DNA of 64,000 nucleotides from contig NZ_SGWX01000001.1 in assembly GCF_004216535.1 (NCBI RefSeq), forward strand, positions 1,178,001 to 1,242,000. Reading direction: 5' to 3'. The notes beneath the pieces were generated by a model. It was not told the DNA's origin and searched no databases. It saw nothing but the letters and a program-made list of their open reading frames with translations. Shown piece by piece: positions 16,451 through 26,091 of this stretch. The stretch's first letter is position 1. Each line of letters opens with the position of its first letter. Made by a program: the position numbers and the translations under genes. This DNA is from Xylanimonas ulmi. GTDB lineage: Bacteria; Actinomycetota; Actinomycetes; Actinomycetales; Cellulomonadaceae.

Positions 16451-16673
16451 CCGGCGCGCGCGGCGCGGCCTACCTTCCAGGCGCGTTTCCCCGCCAGGGC
16501 GGATGGCCCCGGCACGCCGGCACACGACGTCGGCGAGCCGTCGCGGGGAGCAAAGGAGCACCTGTCCCTGCTCGTGAACGGCCCGCCCGGGGGCGACCAC
16601 CCCGGCGGCTGCGACCACCGCACCCAGGCCTGAGGGCCGAGGGCCCGAGCAGTCCATCCCGAGAGGACTCCTC
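16451..16673 (+). other. metE leader region without recognised riboswitch
   Basis: This 223-nt leader has several small hairpins. CCGGGG...CCCCGG lies near 16587-16605, and GGGCC/GGCCC at 16634-16646 is just before the GAGAGGACTCCTC stretch at the ribosome binding site. I looked for the conserved cobalamin, SAM-I and SAM-IV cores, which often control methionine genes, and found none. No Met-rich leader peptide was seen. Confidence 0.4.
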
Positions 16674-19004
16674 ATGCCCATCGCCACACCGTTCCCCGGC
16701 GGAACCATCCTCGGCTACCCGCGCATCGGCCGGCGCCGCGAGCTCAAGCGCGCGCTCGAAGCCCGCTGGGCCGGGCGCACCACCGACGCCGAACTGGAGG
16801 CCGCCAGCCGCGCCCTGCGCCTGGCCACGGTGCGCCGCCTCGTAGCGCTCGGCCTCGACCCCGCCGACGGCTCGGTCCCGTCGTCGTTCTCGCCCTACGA
16901 CCAGGTGCTCGACGCCGCGGTGCTGCTCGGCGCCGTGCCCGCCGCCGACTACTTCGTCGCCGCGCGCGGCGACGGCGCCCGCCCGCCGCTGGAGATGACC
17001 AAGTGGTTCGACACCAACTACCACTACCTGGTCCCCGAGATCGGCCCCGACACCCCGCTCACCTTCGCCGACGATGCCCCCGTGCGCTGGTTCGCCGAGG
17101 CCGCCCGGCCCGACGACGGTGGCCAGGCCGTGGTGACCCGCCCCGTGGTCGTCGGCCCCGTGACGTTCCTGCTCCTGGCCAAGGCCGCCGCAGGCGCCCC
17201 CGTCGGCTTCCGGCCGCTCGACCGCCTCGACGACGCCGTCGCCGCCTACGCCGACCTGCTCGCCGCGCTCGGCGCGGCCGGAGCGCCGTGGGTCCAGCTC
17301 GACGAGCCCGCCCTCGTCGCCGACACCGTCACCGGCCACCTGGCCCCCGGCGCGCTCGCCGAGGCCGTCACCCGCGCCTACGCCACGCTCACCGCCGTGC
17401 CCGGACGCCCGGCGATCCTCGTCGCCGCTCCCTACGGCGACCTGCGCGGCGCCTCGGGCGACCACCTGGCTCCGCTCGCCGCGAGCGACGTCGAGGCCAT
17501 CGCCGTCGACCTCGTGCGCGGGTCCGCCCCGACCGGCCTCGTGCCCGGCCTGGAGTCCAAGGCGCTCGTCGCCGGACTCGTCGACGGGCACAACGTCTGG
17601 CGCGCCGACCTCGCCGCGAGGCTCGCCCAGGCCGCCCGGCTCCAGGCCGCCACGGGCACAGGCGCCGTCGCGGTCGGCACCTCGACCTCCCTGCTGCACG
17701 TGCCCCACGACGTCGAGGACGAGACGTGGGACGGCGCCGCCGGACGCGACCCCCGCCTACGCGACTGGCTCGCGTTCGCCGACCAGAAGGTCGCCGAGGT
17801 CGTCACCCTCGCGCGCGGCCTCGCCCACGGCCCCGGGGCGGTCGCCGAGCAGATCGCCGCGGCGAGCGCGGCGCTCGCGGACCGCGCGGCGGCGGCCGGC
17901 GTCGTCGTGCCCGCGGTGCGTGAGCGGGTGGCGCGGCTGGGGGAGGCCGACGTGGCGCGGGCGCCCTACCGGGAGCGCGCCGCGGCGCAGGCCGCCCGCC
18001 TGAGCCTGCCCCCGCTGCCGACCACGACCATCGGCTCGTTCCCGCAGACGCCCGAGATCCGCGCGGCGCGCGCGGCATGGGCTCGCGGCGCGCTCGACGA
18101 CGCGGCGTACGAGGCGGCGATGCGCGCGGAGGTCGCACGCGTGGTGGCGCTGCAGGAGGAGCTGGGCCTGGACGTGCTGGTGCACGGCGAGCCGGAGCGC
18201 AACGACATGGTGCAGCACTTCGCCGAGCGGCTCGACGGGTTCGCCGTGACGGCGGGCGGCTGGGTGCAGTCCTACGGGTCGCGGTGCGTGCGCCCGCCGA
18301 TCCTGTGGGGTGATGTGTCGCGGCCCGCGCCCCTGACCGTGGCGTGGACGCGCTACGCGCAGTCGCTGACGGCCAAGCCCGTCAAGGGCATGCTGACCGG
18401 GCCGGTGACCATCCTGGCGTGGTCCTTTGTGCGCGACGACCAGCCGCTCGGCGACACCGCCGCGCAGGTCGCGCTCGCCCTGCGCGACGAGGTGGCCGAC
18501 CTGGAGGCGGCCGGCGCCGCCGTCGTGCAGGTCGACGAGCCCGCGCTGCGCGAGCTGCTGCCGCTGCGCCGTGAGGACCAGCGCGCCTACCTCGACTGGG
18601 CGGTGCGCGCCTTCCGGCTCGCGACCGCCGGGGCCGCGCCCGACACGCAGGTGCACACGCACCTGTGCTACTCGGAGTTCGGCGAGGTCATCGACGCGAT
18701 CGACGGACTCGACGCCGACGTGACCTCGCTCGAGGCGGCGCGCTCGCGCATGGAGATCGTGCCTCAGCTGCGCGACGCCGGGTACGGGCGCGGCATCGGC
18801 CCGGGCGTCTACGACATCCACTCCCCGCGCGTGCCGTCGGCGGGCGAGGTGACCGAGCTGCTGCGCCTCGCGGTCAGGGCGATCGAACCCGCCCTGGTGT
18901 GGGTCAACCCGGACTGCGGGCTCAAGACACGCGGGTACGCCGAGACGACCGAGTCGCTGCGCCACCTGGTGGCCGCCGCCCGCGCGGTGCGCGCGAGCCT
19001 GTGA
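16674..19004 (+). CDS. metE: Cobalamin-independent methionine synthase
   Basis: MetE transfers the methyl group of 5-methyltetrahydropteroyl-triglutamate to homocysteine, the last step of methionine synthesis. The 776-residue protein has the normal two-barrel length. The N-terminal barrel starts with [14 protein letters not shown], the segment binding the polyglutamate tail. The catalytic barrel has [16 protein letters not shown] and the zinc ligands His663 and Cys665 ([10 protein letters not shown]) and Cys748 (NPDCGLKTR). The ATG follows a GAGAGGAC site. It converges with the antiporter gene downstream. All catalytic landmarks are intact. Confidence 0.97.
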   Translation: MPIATPFPGGTILGYPRIGRRRELKRALEARWAGRTTDAELEAASRALRLATVRRLVALGLDPADGSVPSSFSPYDQVLDAAVLLGAVPAADYFVAARGDGARPPLEMTKWFDTNYHYLVPEIGPDTPLTFADDAPVRWFAEAARPDDGGQAVVTRPVVVGPVTFLLLAKAAAGAPVGFRPLDRLDDAVAAYADLLAALGAAGAPWVQLDEPALVADTVTGHLAPGALAEAVTRAYATLTAVPGRPAILVAAPYGDLRGASGDHLAPLAASDVEAIAVDLVRGSAPTGLVPGLESKALVAGLVDGHNVWRADLAARLAQAARLQAATGTGAVAVGTSTSLLHVPHDVEDETWDGAAGRDPRLRDWLAFADQKVAEVVTLARGLAHGPGAVAEQIAAASAALADRAAAAGVVVPAVRERVARLGEADVARAPYRERAAAQAARLSLPPLPTTTIGSFPQTPEIRAARAAWARGALDDAAYEAAMRAEVARVVALQEELGLDVLVHGEPERNDMVQHFAERLDGFAVTAGGWVQSYGSRCVRPPILWGDVSRPAPLTVAWTRYAQSLTAKPVKGMLTGPVTILAWSFVRDDQPLGDTAAQVALALRDEVADLEAAGAAVVQVDEPALRELLPLRREDQRAYLDWAVRAFRLATAGAAPDTQVHTHLCYSEFGEVIDAIDGLDADVTSLEAARSRMEIVPQLRDAGYGRGIGPGVYDIHSPRVPSAGEVTELLRLAVRAIEPALVWVNPDCGLKTRGYAETTESLRHLVAAARAVRASL

Positions 19005-19013
19005 CCGCGCCGT

Positions 19014-19042
19014 CCGCCGTCGTCGCACCCGGGCGACGGCGG
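19014..19042. terminator. Hairpin between convergent metE and antiporter gene
   Basis: CCGCCGTCG at 19014-19022 pairs perfectly with CGACGGCGG at 19034-19042 over an 11-nt loop. An alternative pairing joins 19012-19019 with 19051-19058. The position between convergent genes fits a bidirectional terminator, but no U-tract follows. Confidence 0.5.
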
Positions 19043-19068
19043 GCGGGCGCCGGCGGACGGGGGCCGGC

Positions 19069-20283
19069 TCAGCGGCGGCGCACCGCCAGCGCCGCCGTCG
19101 GGAACGTGAGCATCGAGACCATGCCCGCGCCCACCATGGCCGAGCCGAGCACCGAGCTCAGCGCCCCGGCGTCGACCGCGATGTTGACCACGGCGACGAT
19201 GACGGCCAGCCCCACCGACGTCCACAGCATCGCGGCGACGCGGTCGCGCGCGCCCGAGCGCCACGGGATGACGAACGAGCCGGGCAGGCCGCGCGCGACG
19301 AACATCACCACGAGGAAGACGGGGACGAGCGCGAGCGCGAGCGGCTGGGAGAACAGGCCGCGCAGGTCGAACGCGACGCCCGTGGTCACGAAGAAAAGCG
19401 GCGTGAGGAACCCGAACGCCAGGCCCTGGAACTTGTGCTCGACGAGCTGGCGCTCGCCCGGGTCGACGTTGCTGACGAGCTGGCGCACCAGCACGCCCGC
19501 GGCGAACGCCCCCACCAGCATGTCGAGGTCGAACACGTCGACGCTCACGGCGGTGAGGATCGCGACCGCGAACACGACGATGCGCACCGCGAAGTTGCCC
19601 GAGGTGTGCATGGTGGCGCTCACGACGCGGCGCGCCCAGACGGGCAGGCCCCGCGCGGCGATGCGCACGGAGGCGAGCACCATCGCGCAGAACAGCACCA
19701 GGGCGAGCGCCGACCACCAGATGTCCCGCCCGCCGAACACGACCGACAGGGCCAGCAGCGGCGCGAGCTGCCCCACGGTCCCCGCGGCGATGATGGCGCG
19801 GCCGAACGGCGTGGTGAGCTCCCCGGCGTCGCGCATCGAGGGCATCGCGGTGCTCAGGGCCGTGGAGGTGAGCGCGATGCCGGCGAAGACGCCGGTGGTG
19901 ACCAGCGACGTCGTCCCGTCGCCCGAGACCTGCAGGCCGCCGGCGTCGGCGGCGATGATGACGCCGATCCCGGCCAGCACGGCCAGCACGAGCGAGAGCA
20001 CCCACCCTGCGGTCGCCCAGCCGAGCTGCGTGCGGGAGATGGCGCGGTACTCCAGCTCGTACCCGGCGATGAAGATGATCGCGGCCAGACCCATCCGGCC
20101 GACCGAGGCGGGCAGGCCGCCGGGCTCGACCAGGCCGAGGATCGCCGGGCCGATGAGCATGCCGAGCGCGATCTCCACGACCGGCAGGGGGATCGGGATC
20201 AGGCGCTTGCTCAGCGCGGCGAGCGGGGGAGCGGCGACGACGGCCGCGAGGACGGCCGCGAGGCCGAGCAGGGCAGAGTCCAC
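19069..20283 (-). CDS. CPA2-type cation:proton antiporter
   Basis: The 404-residue protein has about twelve membrane segments and the Na+/H+ exchanger fold of the KefB/GerN group. Visible landmarks are PLPVVEIALGMLIGPAILGL near residue 40, FIAGYELEY, and TSTALSTAMPSM. Soluble RCK/TrkA domains are absent. I place the start at GTG 20283: a TAGAGT hexamer ends 7 nt before it and there is no Shine-Dalgarno sequence, which fits a leaderless transcript. The 25 codons further upstream look non-coding. The transported ion is not determinable. Confidence 0.86.
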   Translation of the reverse strand: MDSALLGLAAVLAAVVAAPPLAALSKRLIPIPLPVVEIALGMLIGPAILGLVEPGGLPASVGRMGLAAIIFIAGYELEYRAISRTQLGWATAGWVLSLVLAVLAGIGVIIAADAGGLQVSGDGTTSLVTTGVFAGIALTSTALSTAMPSMRDAGELTTPFGRAIIAAGTVGQLAPLLALSVVFGGRDIWWSALALVLFCAMVLASVRIAARGLPVWARRVVSATMHTSGNFAVRIVVFAVAILTAVSVDVFDLDMLVGAFAAGVLVRQLVSNVDPGERQLVEHKFQGLAFGFLTPLFFVTTGVAFDLRGLFSQPLALALVPVFLVVMFVARGLPGSFVIPWRSGARDRVAAMLWTSVGLAVIVAVVNIAVDAGALSSVLGSAMVGAGMVSMLTFPTAALAVRRR

Positions 20284-20290
20284 GGCTTGA

Positions 20291-20296
20291 ACTCTA
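20291..20296 (-). promoter_or_regulatory. TAGAGT -10 box, leaderless antiporter gene
   Basis: TAGAGT (minus strand) ends 7 nt before the GTG at 20283, so transcription would begin at or next to the start codon. No -35 match is obvious. Confidence 0.5.
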
Positions 20297-20373
20297 GGGA
20301 CGTTCGCGCCGGTCGGCCCCGTGGAGGCCGAGTCGGCTCGCGCGGCTGGCCACGACACGCGGCGCTCGGGCCG

Positions 20374-20435
20374 CTGCGTGCGGCGGTCGGTGTGCCGGGG
20401 TCGCTGCGTGCCAGGGTCGTTGTGTGCCGGGGACG
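20374..20435. repeat. Degenerate 14-16 bp tandem repeat
   Basis: Four adjacent units follow the pattern (C/T)TG(C/T)GTGC(C/G)(G/A)GG(T/A)CG. The clearest are CTGCGTGCCAGGGTCG at 20404-20419 and TTGTGTGCCGGGGACG at 20420-20435. They fill most of the gap between the stop of the MFS gene and the antiporter start, both on the minus strand. Function is unknown. Confidence 0.6.
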
Positions 20436-20436
20436 C

Positions 20437-21735
20437 TCAGCGCGGTCCCGGACCGCCCGTGCCCCGGTACCGGTCGAACACCTCGGCGAGCGTGGGGACA
20501 CTCAACCCTGCCGCCGCCCGCGCGCGCGGGCGCGTGACGAGCACGCCCACGACGCCGACGGCGAGGGGCACGAGCACGACGCTCAGCGCGAGCCGGTAGT
20601 CGGCGAGCGTGGGAGCGCCACCCGGCGCCCGGGCGTCGAGCACGACGCCGACGGCGAGCATGACCACGACGGCGGAGGCGAAGGCGCCCATATTCGCCAC
20701 GCCCTGCGCGGCGCCCCGACGCGCGGGTGGGTTGAACGACGCGGCCAGGTCGAGGCCCACGAGCGAGGCCGGCCCGCCGATCGAGATGAGGACGACGAAC
20801 ACGGCCAGCGCCCACAGCGGCCGCGGTGTGGCGGGCAGCAGCACCATCGCCCACCCCGCGCCCGTCGCGACCGCGACCGCGAGCGCGCCCCACGTGCGGC
20901 GCAGCGGGTGGCGCGCGGTGAACTCGCCGATCGCGGGCCCGGCGACGAGCGAGACGGCGACGCTGACGGTCAGCAGGGCGCCCGCCTCGGCCGGGGTGCG
21001 GCCCTGCCCGCGCACGAGGAACGGGACGCCCCACATGAGCACGAAGACGTTGGGGCTGACCCCGCCGAGCAGGTGGGCGAAGAAGCCGAGCCAGGTGCCG
21101 GGGCTCGTGAGCGTGGCGCCGAGCCCGGCGAGGCCACGGCGTAGCGGCGGCTCGTCGTGCGGCCCGGGGCGGACCCCGAACGCGGCCAGGCCCGCGGTGG
21201 CGAGCCCGAGCGCGGCCAGCGCCGCGAATGCGGGCGTCCAGCCGAAGCGGTGCAGGGCGGCGGCGAACGGGATCGCCGAGACCACCTGGCCGAGTTGCCC
21301 GACCAGCCCGGTGACCTGCGTCAGCAGCGGCACGCGGCGCCGGTCGAACCAGCCCCACACCAGGCGGACCGCGGAGATGAAGACGGCGGCGTCGCCCGAG
21401 CCGACCAGCACGCGCAGCGCGATGGCCGCGCCGACGCCGGGCGCCACCGCCATGCCGGCCTGTCCGAGCGCCATCGTGAGCGCGCCGAACGTCAGCAGAC
21501 GCCGGGCGCCGAAGCGGTCGAGCGCGACGCCCATCGGGACTTGCATCGCCGCGTAGGTGGCGAGCTGCACGACGACGAACAGGGACAGCACGGTGGCCTG
21601 GGCGCCGAACCGGTCGGCCGCCGCCAGGCCCGCGACGCCGAAGGACGAGCGGTGGGCGACGGCCAGCACGTAGACGGCCAGCCCGCACGCCCACACGAGC
21701 CACGGCGTCGCGCGGGAGGTCGGCGGGCGTGGCAC
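20437..21735 (-). CDS. MFS transporter
   Basis: This 432-residue product has twelve predicted membrane segments. The loop after helix 2 carries GVALDRFGARR, a version of the major-facilitator motif A. It starts with GTG. CAGCAT ends 6 nt upstream, a one-base variant of the TANNNT leaderless promoters seen elsewhere here, and no Shine-Dalgarno is visible. The C-terminus extends about 30 hydrophilic residues beyond the last helix. Substrate is unknown. The gene lies 55 nt downstream of an AraC-type regulator on the same strand, which may control it. Confidence 0.85.
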   Translation of the reverse strand: MPRPPTSRATPWLVWACGLAVYVLAVAHRSSFGVAGLAAADRFGAQATVLSLFVVVQLATYAAMQVPMGVALDRFGARRLLTFGALTMALGQAGMAVAPGVGAAIALRVLVGSGDAAVFISAVRLVWGWFDRRRVPLLTQVTGLVGQLGQVVSAIPFAAALHRFGWTPAFAALAALGLATAGLAAFGVRPGPHDEPPLRRGLAGLGATLTSPGTWLGFFAHLLGGVSPNVFVLMWGVPFLVRGQGRTPAEAGALLTVSVAVSLVAGPAIGEFTARHPLRRTWGALAVAVATGAGWAMVLLPATPRPLWALAVFVVLISIGGPASLVGLDLAASFNPPARRGAAQGVANMGAFASAVVVMLAVGVVLDARAPGGAPTLADYRLALSVVLVPLAVGVVGVLVTRPRARAAAGLSVPTLAEVFDRYRGTGGPGPR

Positions 21736-21790
21736 CGCTCCATGCTGTCACGCCGCGCGCCCCGGGCGTCGCGCCCGGGGCGAGAGGGTG

Positions 21791-22771
21791 TCACTCCTCG
21801 GGGATCTGGAACCGCTCGCACTCGGCGGGCGTCAGCTCGTGCTCGCCCGGGTCGGTCGTGACGGCCTCGCGGCGCAGGTCCGACGGCGTCAGACCCGTGG
21901 CCTCCTGGACGGCGCGCCGCATCGCGACGGTCGAGCCGAAGCCCGACAGGGTCGCAATCTCGGCCAGGGAGGCCGAGGCGAGGCGCACGTCGCGCAGGCG
22001 CGCGATCGCGTGCTGCGTGCGCACCTCCTGGATGCGCTGGGCCACGGTGCGGTCCTCGTCCTCGAACAGCCGCTGCAGTGAGCGGCGCGAGAGGCCGAGG
22101 TGCTCGGCGACCGACGCCGAGCTCAGCTCGGGGTCGGTGTACCGGGCGGCGATGTGACGCAGCGCGGCCAGCCGCTGGCGGCGCAGGTCCCAGCCCGCGC
22201 AGCCGGCCACGGCGAGCGCCGTGATGGTGCTGACCGCGAGGGTGCGCAGCACGTCCGCGATCTGCGCCCGGGCGACCGGGGCGAGCTGGTCGGAGTCCTG
22301 GCGCAGCAGGTCGAGCAGGAACGCGCCGAGCGCGCACGGCACCGCGGCGTCAGCGCGGCCGACGACGAACGGGGCCGATCGCGGCAGGGCCGTCAGGCCG
22401 GTGTTGTCGGCCGGCAGGTCGCACAGCACGATGCGCGCCGGGGCCAAAGACTCGTAGGCCACGGGGCTCGTGCCGAGGATCAGGGCGCTGTCGCGCGCCG
22501 CGAGCGTCGCGTTCGCCTCGTGGTGTCGCAGTGTCACCTCGCCCTCGACGACGACCATGAGGCGCAGCGTCGAGGAGTCGGCGCCCCACATACGGTCGGG
22601 CGTGTCGAGGCGCACGGGGCCGTGCTCCAGATAGGTGACCTGCAGGTCGCCGAACTTGGCGGTGCGCGTGCGCGCGTTGCCCCGTTCGGTGGTGGTGGTC
22701 TGCGCCGGGTGGGCGCGGCGTGGGGTCACGCCGCGGTGGCGGTGGATGGTGCGGTGGGGGCTCGGATTCAT
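21791..22771 (-). CDS. AraC-family transcriptional regulator
   Basis: The 326-residue protein has an AraC-binding-like N-terminal domain (about residues 35-200) and a C-terminal double HTH. The first HTH is SSASVAEHLGLSRRSLQRLF and the second contains LAEIATLSGFGSTVAMRRAV, matching the AraC/XylS layout. The layout resembles regulators of the AraC-binding-like/FeaR group (DUF-type N-terminus), whose inducers are often small aromatic compounds, but the ligand here is not identifiable. AAGGGACC precedes the ATG. The downstream MFS gene is the natural candidate target. Confidence 0.85.
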   Translation of the reverse strand: MNPSPHRTIHRHRGVTPRRAHPAQTTTTERGNARTRTAKFGDLQVTYLEHGPVRLDTPDRMWGADSSTLRLMVVVEGEVTLRHHEANATLAARDSALILGTSPVAYESLAPARIVLCDLPADNTGLTALPRSAPFVVGRADAAVPCALGAFLLDLLRQDSDQLAPVARAQIADVLRTLAVSTITALAVAGCAGWDLRRQRLAALRHIAARYTDPELSSASVAEHLGLSRRSLQRLFEDEDRTVAQRIQEVRTQHAIARLRDVRLASASLAEIATLSGFGSTVAMRRAVQEATGLTPSDLRREAVTTDPGEHELTPAECERFQIPEE

Positions 22772-22960
22772 CGTGCCGGGTCCCTTCGTTGGTGTGGTCT
22801 GCGCCTATCCCACGCGGCGCGCGCCGGATCACCGCCGTTCCGTGCGTGGTACCTCGCAGGTCCGTTCCGGGCAGCAGGAGACGCCCAGCACAGTGCGCCC
22901 CCAGGAGGGTCCCGGCGCGTCAACTCGGGGTGGCGCTGGGTGCGCCGTCAGACTGTCCGG

Positions 22961-23449
22961 GTGAGCGAGACGACGCTGTGGCTGGTGTGTGGGCTTCCGG
23001 GAGCGGGCAAGACGACGCGCGCCCGCGCGGTGGTCGAGGTGGAGCAGGCCGTCTACCTGAGCCCCGACGAGTGGATCGTCCGGTTGGGCGTCAGCCTCGT
23101 CGACTACGAGTTCCGCTTCAAGCTCCAGGCGTGCCTGCTCGACCTCGCCGGTGACCTGTTGGCGCACGGGGTGAGCGTCGTCGTCGAGTTCGGGTCGTGG
23201 TCGCGCGCCGAGCGTGAGGCCATCCGGCAGGTTGCGGAGCCCGCCGGCGCCCGCACCGCGCTGCACTTCCTGGACGCGCCCCTCGACGAGCTCGCGCGGC
23301 GTGTGCGCGCCCGTGGCGGCCCCGACGCCGAGGCGCTCGCCCGGGACGTGCTGCTGGCGACCTGGCAGCAGTTCGAGCGCCCGACGGCGGACGAGATCGC
23401 TCAGTTCGACGTCTACGTCGCCCCCGACGACCCCTGGCCGGCCAACTGA
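22961..23449 (+). CDS. Small AAA/P-loop kinase-like ATPase
   Basis: The 162-residue protein begins with LWLVCGLPGAGKTTRARAV, a Walker A motif, and continues with YLSPDEWI, as in the AAA_33/zeta-toxin-like kinase group. That group phosphorylates small molecules or nucleotides. A basic lid-like RRVRARGG segment is present at about residue 115. GTG 22961 is chosen because the protein begins right before the P-loop strand. CAGACT ends 6 nt upstream and may be a weak leaderless -10 box. No antitoxin gene is adjacent, so a toxin role is not supported. The substrate is unknown. Confidence 0.75.
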   Translation: MSETTLWLVCGLPGAGKTTRARAVVEVEQAVYLSPDEWIVRLGVSLVDYEFRFKLQACLLDLAGDLLAHGVSVVVEFGSWSRAEREAIRQVAEPAGARTALHFLDAPLDELARRVRARGGPDAEALARDVLLATWQQFERPTADEIAQFDVYVAPDDPWPAN

Positions 23450-23457
23450 CCGACGCG

Positions 23458-23473
23458 CGCGGGCGCGCCCGCG
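23458..23473. terminator. GC palindrome after the kinase gene
   Basis: CGCGGGCGCGCCCGCG is a perfect 16-bp palindrome 8 nt after the kinase stop and about 100 nt before the convergent LPXTG gene end. It may act as a terminator stem, though the minimal loop and missing U-tract lower confidence. Confidence 0.4.
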
Positions 23474-23571
23474 GGGGAGCGGCCCCTCACGAGCGCGCCC
23501 ACACTGAGCCACGCGCGCCCGCGACGGCGGTCGCCGTCACGGGCACACGTCAACGCGGGCTGCGCAGGGGT

Positions 23572-25023
23572 TCAGCGCGCGCTCGGGCGACGCCGTCGGG
23601 CGAGCATCACCAGCGCCGCACCGGCGCCGAGCAGGGCGCCGGCCACGGCCAGTGCCGTGACGGCCTCCGCGCCCGTGCGCGGCAGGTACTGCGACAGCGG
23701 GTGCTGCGTGGCCGAGGCGTCCCGCACCACGCGGATGATCGAGCCGTCGTGGTCGTCCTCGTCGTTGTCGCGGTCGTTCTGGTCGTCGTCCGGCGTCATG
23801 GACGTGTTGGACTCGTTGACCTCGTTGTCCTCCCACGAGTGGTAGACCAGCTTGCCGTCCTCGACCGCGCTGTTGGAGCGGTCGGGCGTGGAGTCGACGT
23901 CGGGCACCTGCTGCCAGGAGCCGGCCACGCCGTCGTAGGTCTCGCTCGCGAGCGGCTGGGCGAAGCTGGCCATCATCGTGCGCGCGAGCGGCGCCGCGGA
24001 CGGCTCGGACGCCGCCGCCGGCTCGACCCCCGCGGGGACCCACCCGCTGAACCGAGAGATCTCGACGAAGGTGGGCAGGTCCTCCGACTCGTCGGCGTGC
24101 GTGCCGAGCGCCTCGGGCGTCACGCGCAGGGTGAGGTAGACCTTGAACCGCTCGCCGGGGGCCAGCACGATGCCCGCGTCCTCCATCGACATGTGCCACA
24201 GGCCGTCGGGGGCCAGCTCCCACCCGTCGTTGTCGTGCCCGGGGACGGTGTTCATGTACTGGCCGTCCGCGTACTCCAGTCCGACGCCGGAGTAGTTGAC
24301 GAGCTCGTCGACGCGCGCGGTGCGGTTGCCCTGGTTCAGCAGTTCGATGTCACGCACCAGCAGGTCGCCCACGTGGATGTCGACGGTGTCGTCGTCGTAG
24401 GTCACGTAGGGGATGATGTGCGACGGCCCGGGCTCGTCTGGCGATGACCGCCACTGGTAGATGAGCGAGCCGTCACGCCACACCTCGGAGACCCAGGTGC
24501 GCAGCGCGAGGTCGTACACGGGCTCGCCGTCGTCCGGGCCGTCCGCCTGCGCGGGCGCCTTCGGGTGGACGTCGACGTCGTAGAGCCAGCTCGCGCCGTC
24601 GTCCGGATCGGTCATCGGGATCGTGACGTAGAACGGCGCGACGCCCCCGACGGCCAACTGCTCGACGCGGTACAGGCCGACCGGAAGGCGCGAGAACGAC
24701 GCCTGCCCGGAGCCGTCGGTGACCCGCAGGTCGGCGGGCCCGAGGTTCGGGATCCCCTGGCCGCCCGAGGCGAGGCGGGCCGCCTCACGCCACCCCGAGT
24801 CGGAGGTCAGGTCGACGCCGTCGACCTGGGCGACCGCGAAGCGCTCCCCGGACGCGGGCCGCGCGGACGAGACGTCGTCGCCCATCCGGTAGGAGTGCAC
24901 CGTCAGGCTTCCGAGGCGGGTGGGGTCGATGACCGCGGACGACGCGGCGGCGGGGGTGGCGGCGGCGACGGGCGCGAGCGTGGCGCCCAGCGCCACCACC
25001 CAAGAGACCAGCTTGCGGTTCAT
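23572..25023 (-). CDS. LPXTG-anchored pilus-associated surface protein
   Basis: The ATG at 25023 has GGAGG upstream and gives 483 residues. The order is a signal peptide (residues 1-28, ending AAAASS), a SpaA-like beta domain with WLYDVDVHPKAP resembling the pilin motif W-x3-V-x-VYPK, a long middle region, an acidic low-complexity stretch (DDDQNDRDNDEDDHDG) and the sorting signal LPRTG with a hydrophobic helix and RRRR tail. Its ATG overlaps the sortase stop (ATGA). It is probably the minor pilin or tip/base subunit of the pilus encoded upstream; which of these is undecided. Confidence 0.82.
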   Translation of the reverse strand: MNRKLVSWVVALGATLAPVAAATPAAASSAVIDPTRLGSLTVHSYRMGDDVSSARPASGERFAVAQVDGVDLTSDSGWREAARLASGGQGIPNLGPADLRVTDGSGQASFSRLPVGLYRVEQLAVGGVAPFYVTIPMTDPDDGASWLYDVDVHPKAPAQADGPDDGEPVYDLALRTWVSEVWRDGSLIYQWRSSPDEPGPSHIIPYVTYDDDTVDIHVGDLLVRDIELLNQGNRTARVDELVNYSGVGLEYADGQYMNTVPGHDNDGWELAPDGLWHMSMEDAGIVLAPGERFKVYLTLRVTPEALGTHADESEDLPTFVEISRFSGWVPAGVEPAAASEPSAAPLARTMMASFAQPLASETYDGVAGSWQQVPDVDSTPDRSNSAVEDGKLVYHSWEDNEVNESNTSMTPDDDQNDRDNDEDDHDGSIIRVVRDASATQHPLSQYLPRTGAEAVTALAVAGALLGAGAALVMLARRRRPSAR

Positions 25024-25982
25024 GAACGCCTCCGGCGTCGGGTCAGGTTGCGGTCGGCGTGGCGCCGGCCGCCGGGAGAGGTGGAGGTGGACGGCGTCGT
25101 GTCGCGGCGCGCGGGCCAGAAGGCGAGGGCCATGACGCTCGCGGCGCCGCCGCCGTTGACGGCCGCCCACCACGGGAACCCCGGCCCGGTCACGGCACGG
25201 ACGACGGAGCCGCCGTCGTCGTCGGGATGGGGGTCGTCGGTCCGCTCACCGCGGACGAGTAGACGGTGGGTGTTGACGTAGGTGGGGAAGCACGTGGTGA
25301 GGGTCACCAAGTCCTTGCCCTCCTCGATGCGGATCAGGTCCGTCGAGTCGGACGCGCGGACCGGGGTGATCGAGGTGACCTCGTAGGCCAGGTGGCGGCC
25401 CATGACCGACAGCGTGAACACGTCGCCCACCTCGACCTCGGAGAGCCGGTTGAACAACGTGGCCTTGCTCCAGCCGGAGTGCGCGCCGATCACGGCGTGC
25501 GTCGACGGGCCTCCGACCGGCAGCGACGTGCCATACAGGTGGCCGGCGTTGGTGTCCAGCGCGGTCGGCGACGTGCCGTGCACCACGGGCAGCCGCGCGT
25601 CGATCGAGGCCACGTCCAGGTCCGCCATGAGCGACGTGCCGTCCACCGAGAGCAGGTCCGTGTAGGCGATGTACTCGGGGTCGGACTCGTCGGCGGCCCC
25701 GAACTCATGGATGTCGTGGCCGATCTCGCTCGCGCCGCCGGCCGCGAGCCAGGCGTTGTACTCCTGCGCCGCGGCGAACTGGGCGTCCTGCTCGTGCGAC
25801 GGCGTCGCGTCATGCGCCTGCGCGAACTGCGCGGTGCGGCTGGCGGCGGCGCGGTCGTTGAACCACGTCACCGCGGGGTTCCACTGCTACACGGCGATCG
25901 CCGCGACCACCAGGACTGCGACGACGACACGGACCGCGAGGGCCCGGCGCTGCGCGGACCGGTTGAGCTTGTGGCGGGGCAT
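25020..25982 (-). pseudogene. Class C sortase with in-frame amber codon in the N-terminal anchor
   Basis: From ATG 25982, preceded by GGGAGG, the frame encodes a basic N-terminus and a hydrophobic helix (VRVVVAVLVVAAIAV). It then meets TAG at 25887-25889 (codon 32) and continues in frame without shift to TGA at 25020. The rest is an intact class C sortase: VIGAHSGW with the catalytic His, TLTTCFPTYVNTHRLLVRG with Cys and Arg, and a C-terminal membrane helix. Such enzymes polymerise pilins. The defect could be a real nonsense mutation, a sequencing error, or bypassed by restart at GTG 25871, which would remove the anchor. The gene lies between the pilin and the second LPXTG gene. Confidence 0.85.
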
Positions 25983-26091
25983 GGAACCTCCCTCCCGCAC
26001 AGGTGATGGCTGGGTCATGTGCGCGCCACACGGGCGCTGGTGAGGGGCGCGGCCCCGGAGGTGACGCTCCGGGGCCGCGCGGGGAGTCGCG

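Noticed and set aside
16451-16673. Cobalamin or SAM riboswitch before metE
   Set aside because: The conserved cores could not be found on inspection; naming one would be guessing.
22961-23449. Zeta-type toxin of a toxin-antitoxin pair
   Set aside because: The P-loop kinase fold is compatible, but no antitoxin-sized gene is adjacent, so the general kinase label is kept.
25020-25982. Stop-codon recoding (for example pyrrolysine) in the sortase
   Set aside because: TAG is a regular stop for several genes here, no downstream recoding structure was seen, and sortases have no known recoded residue.
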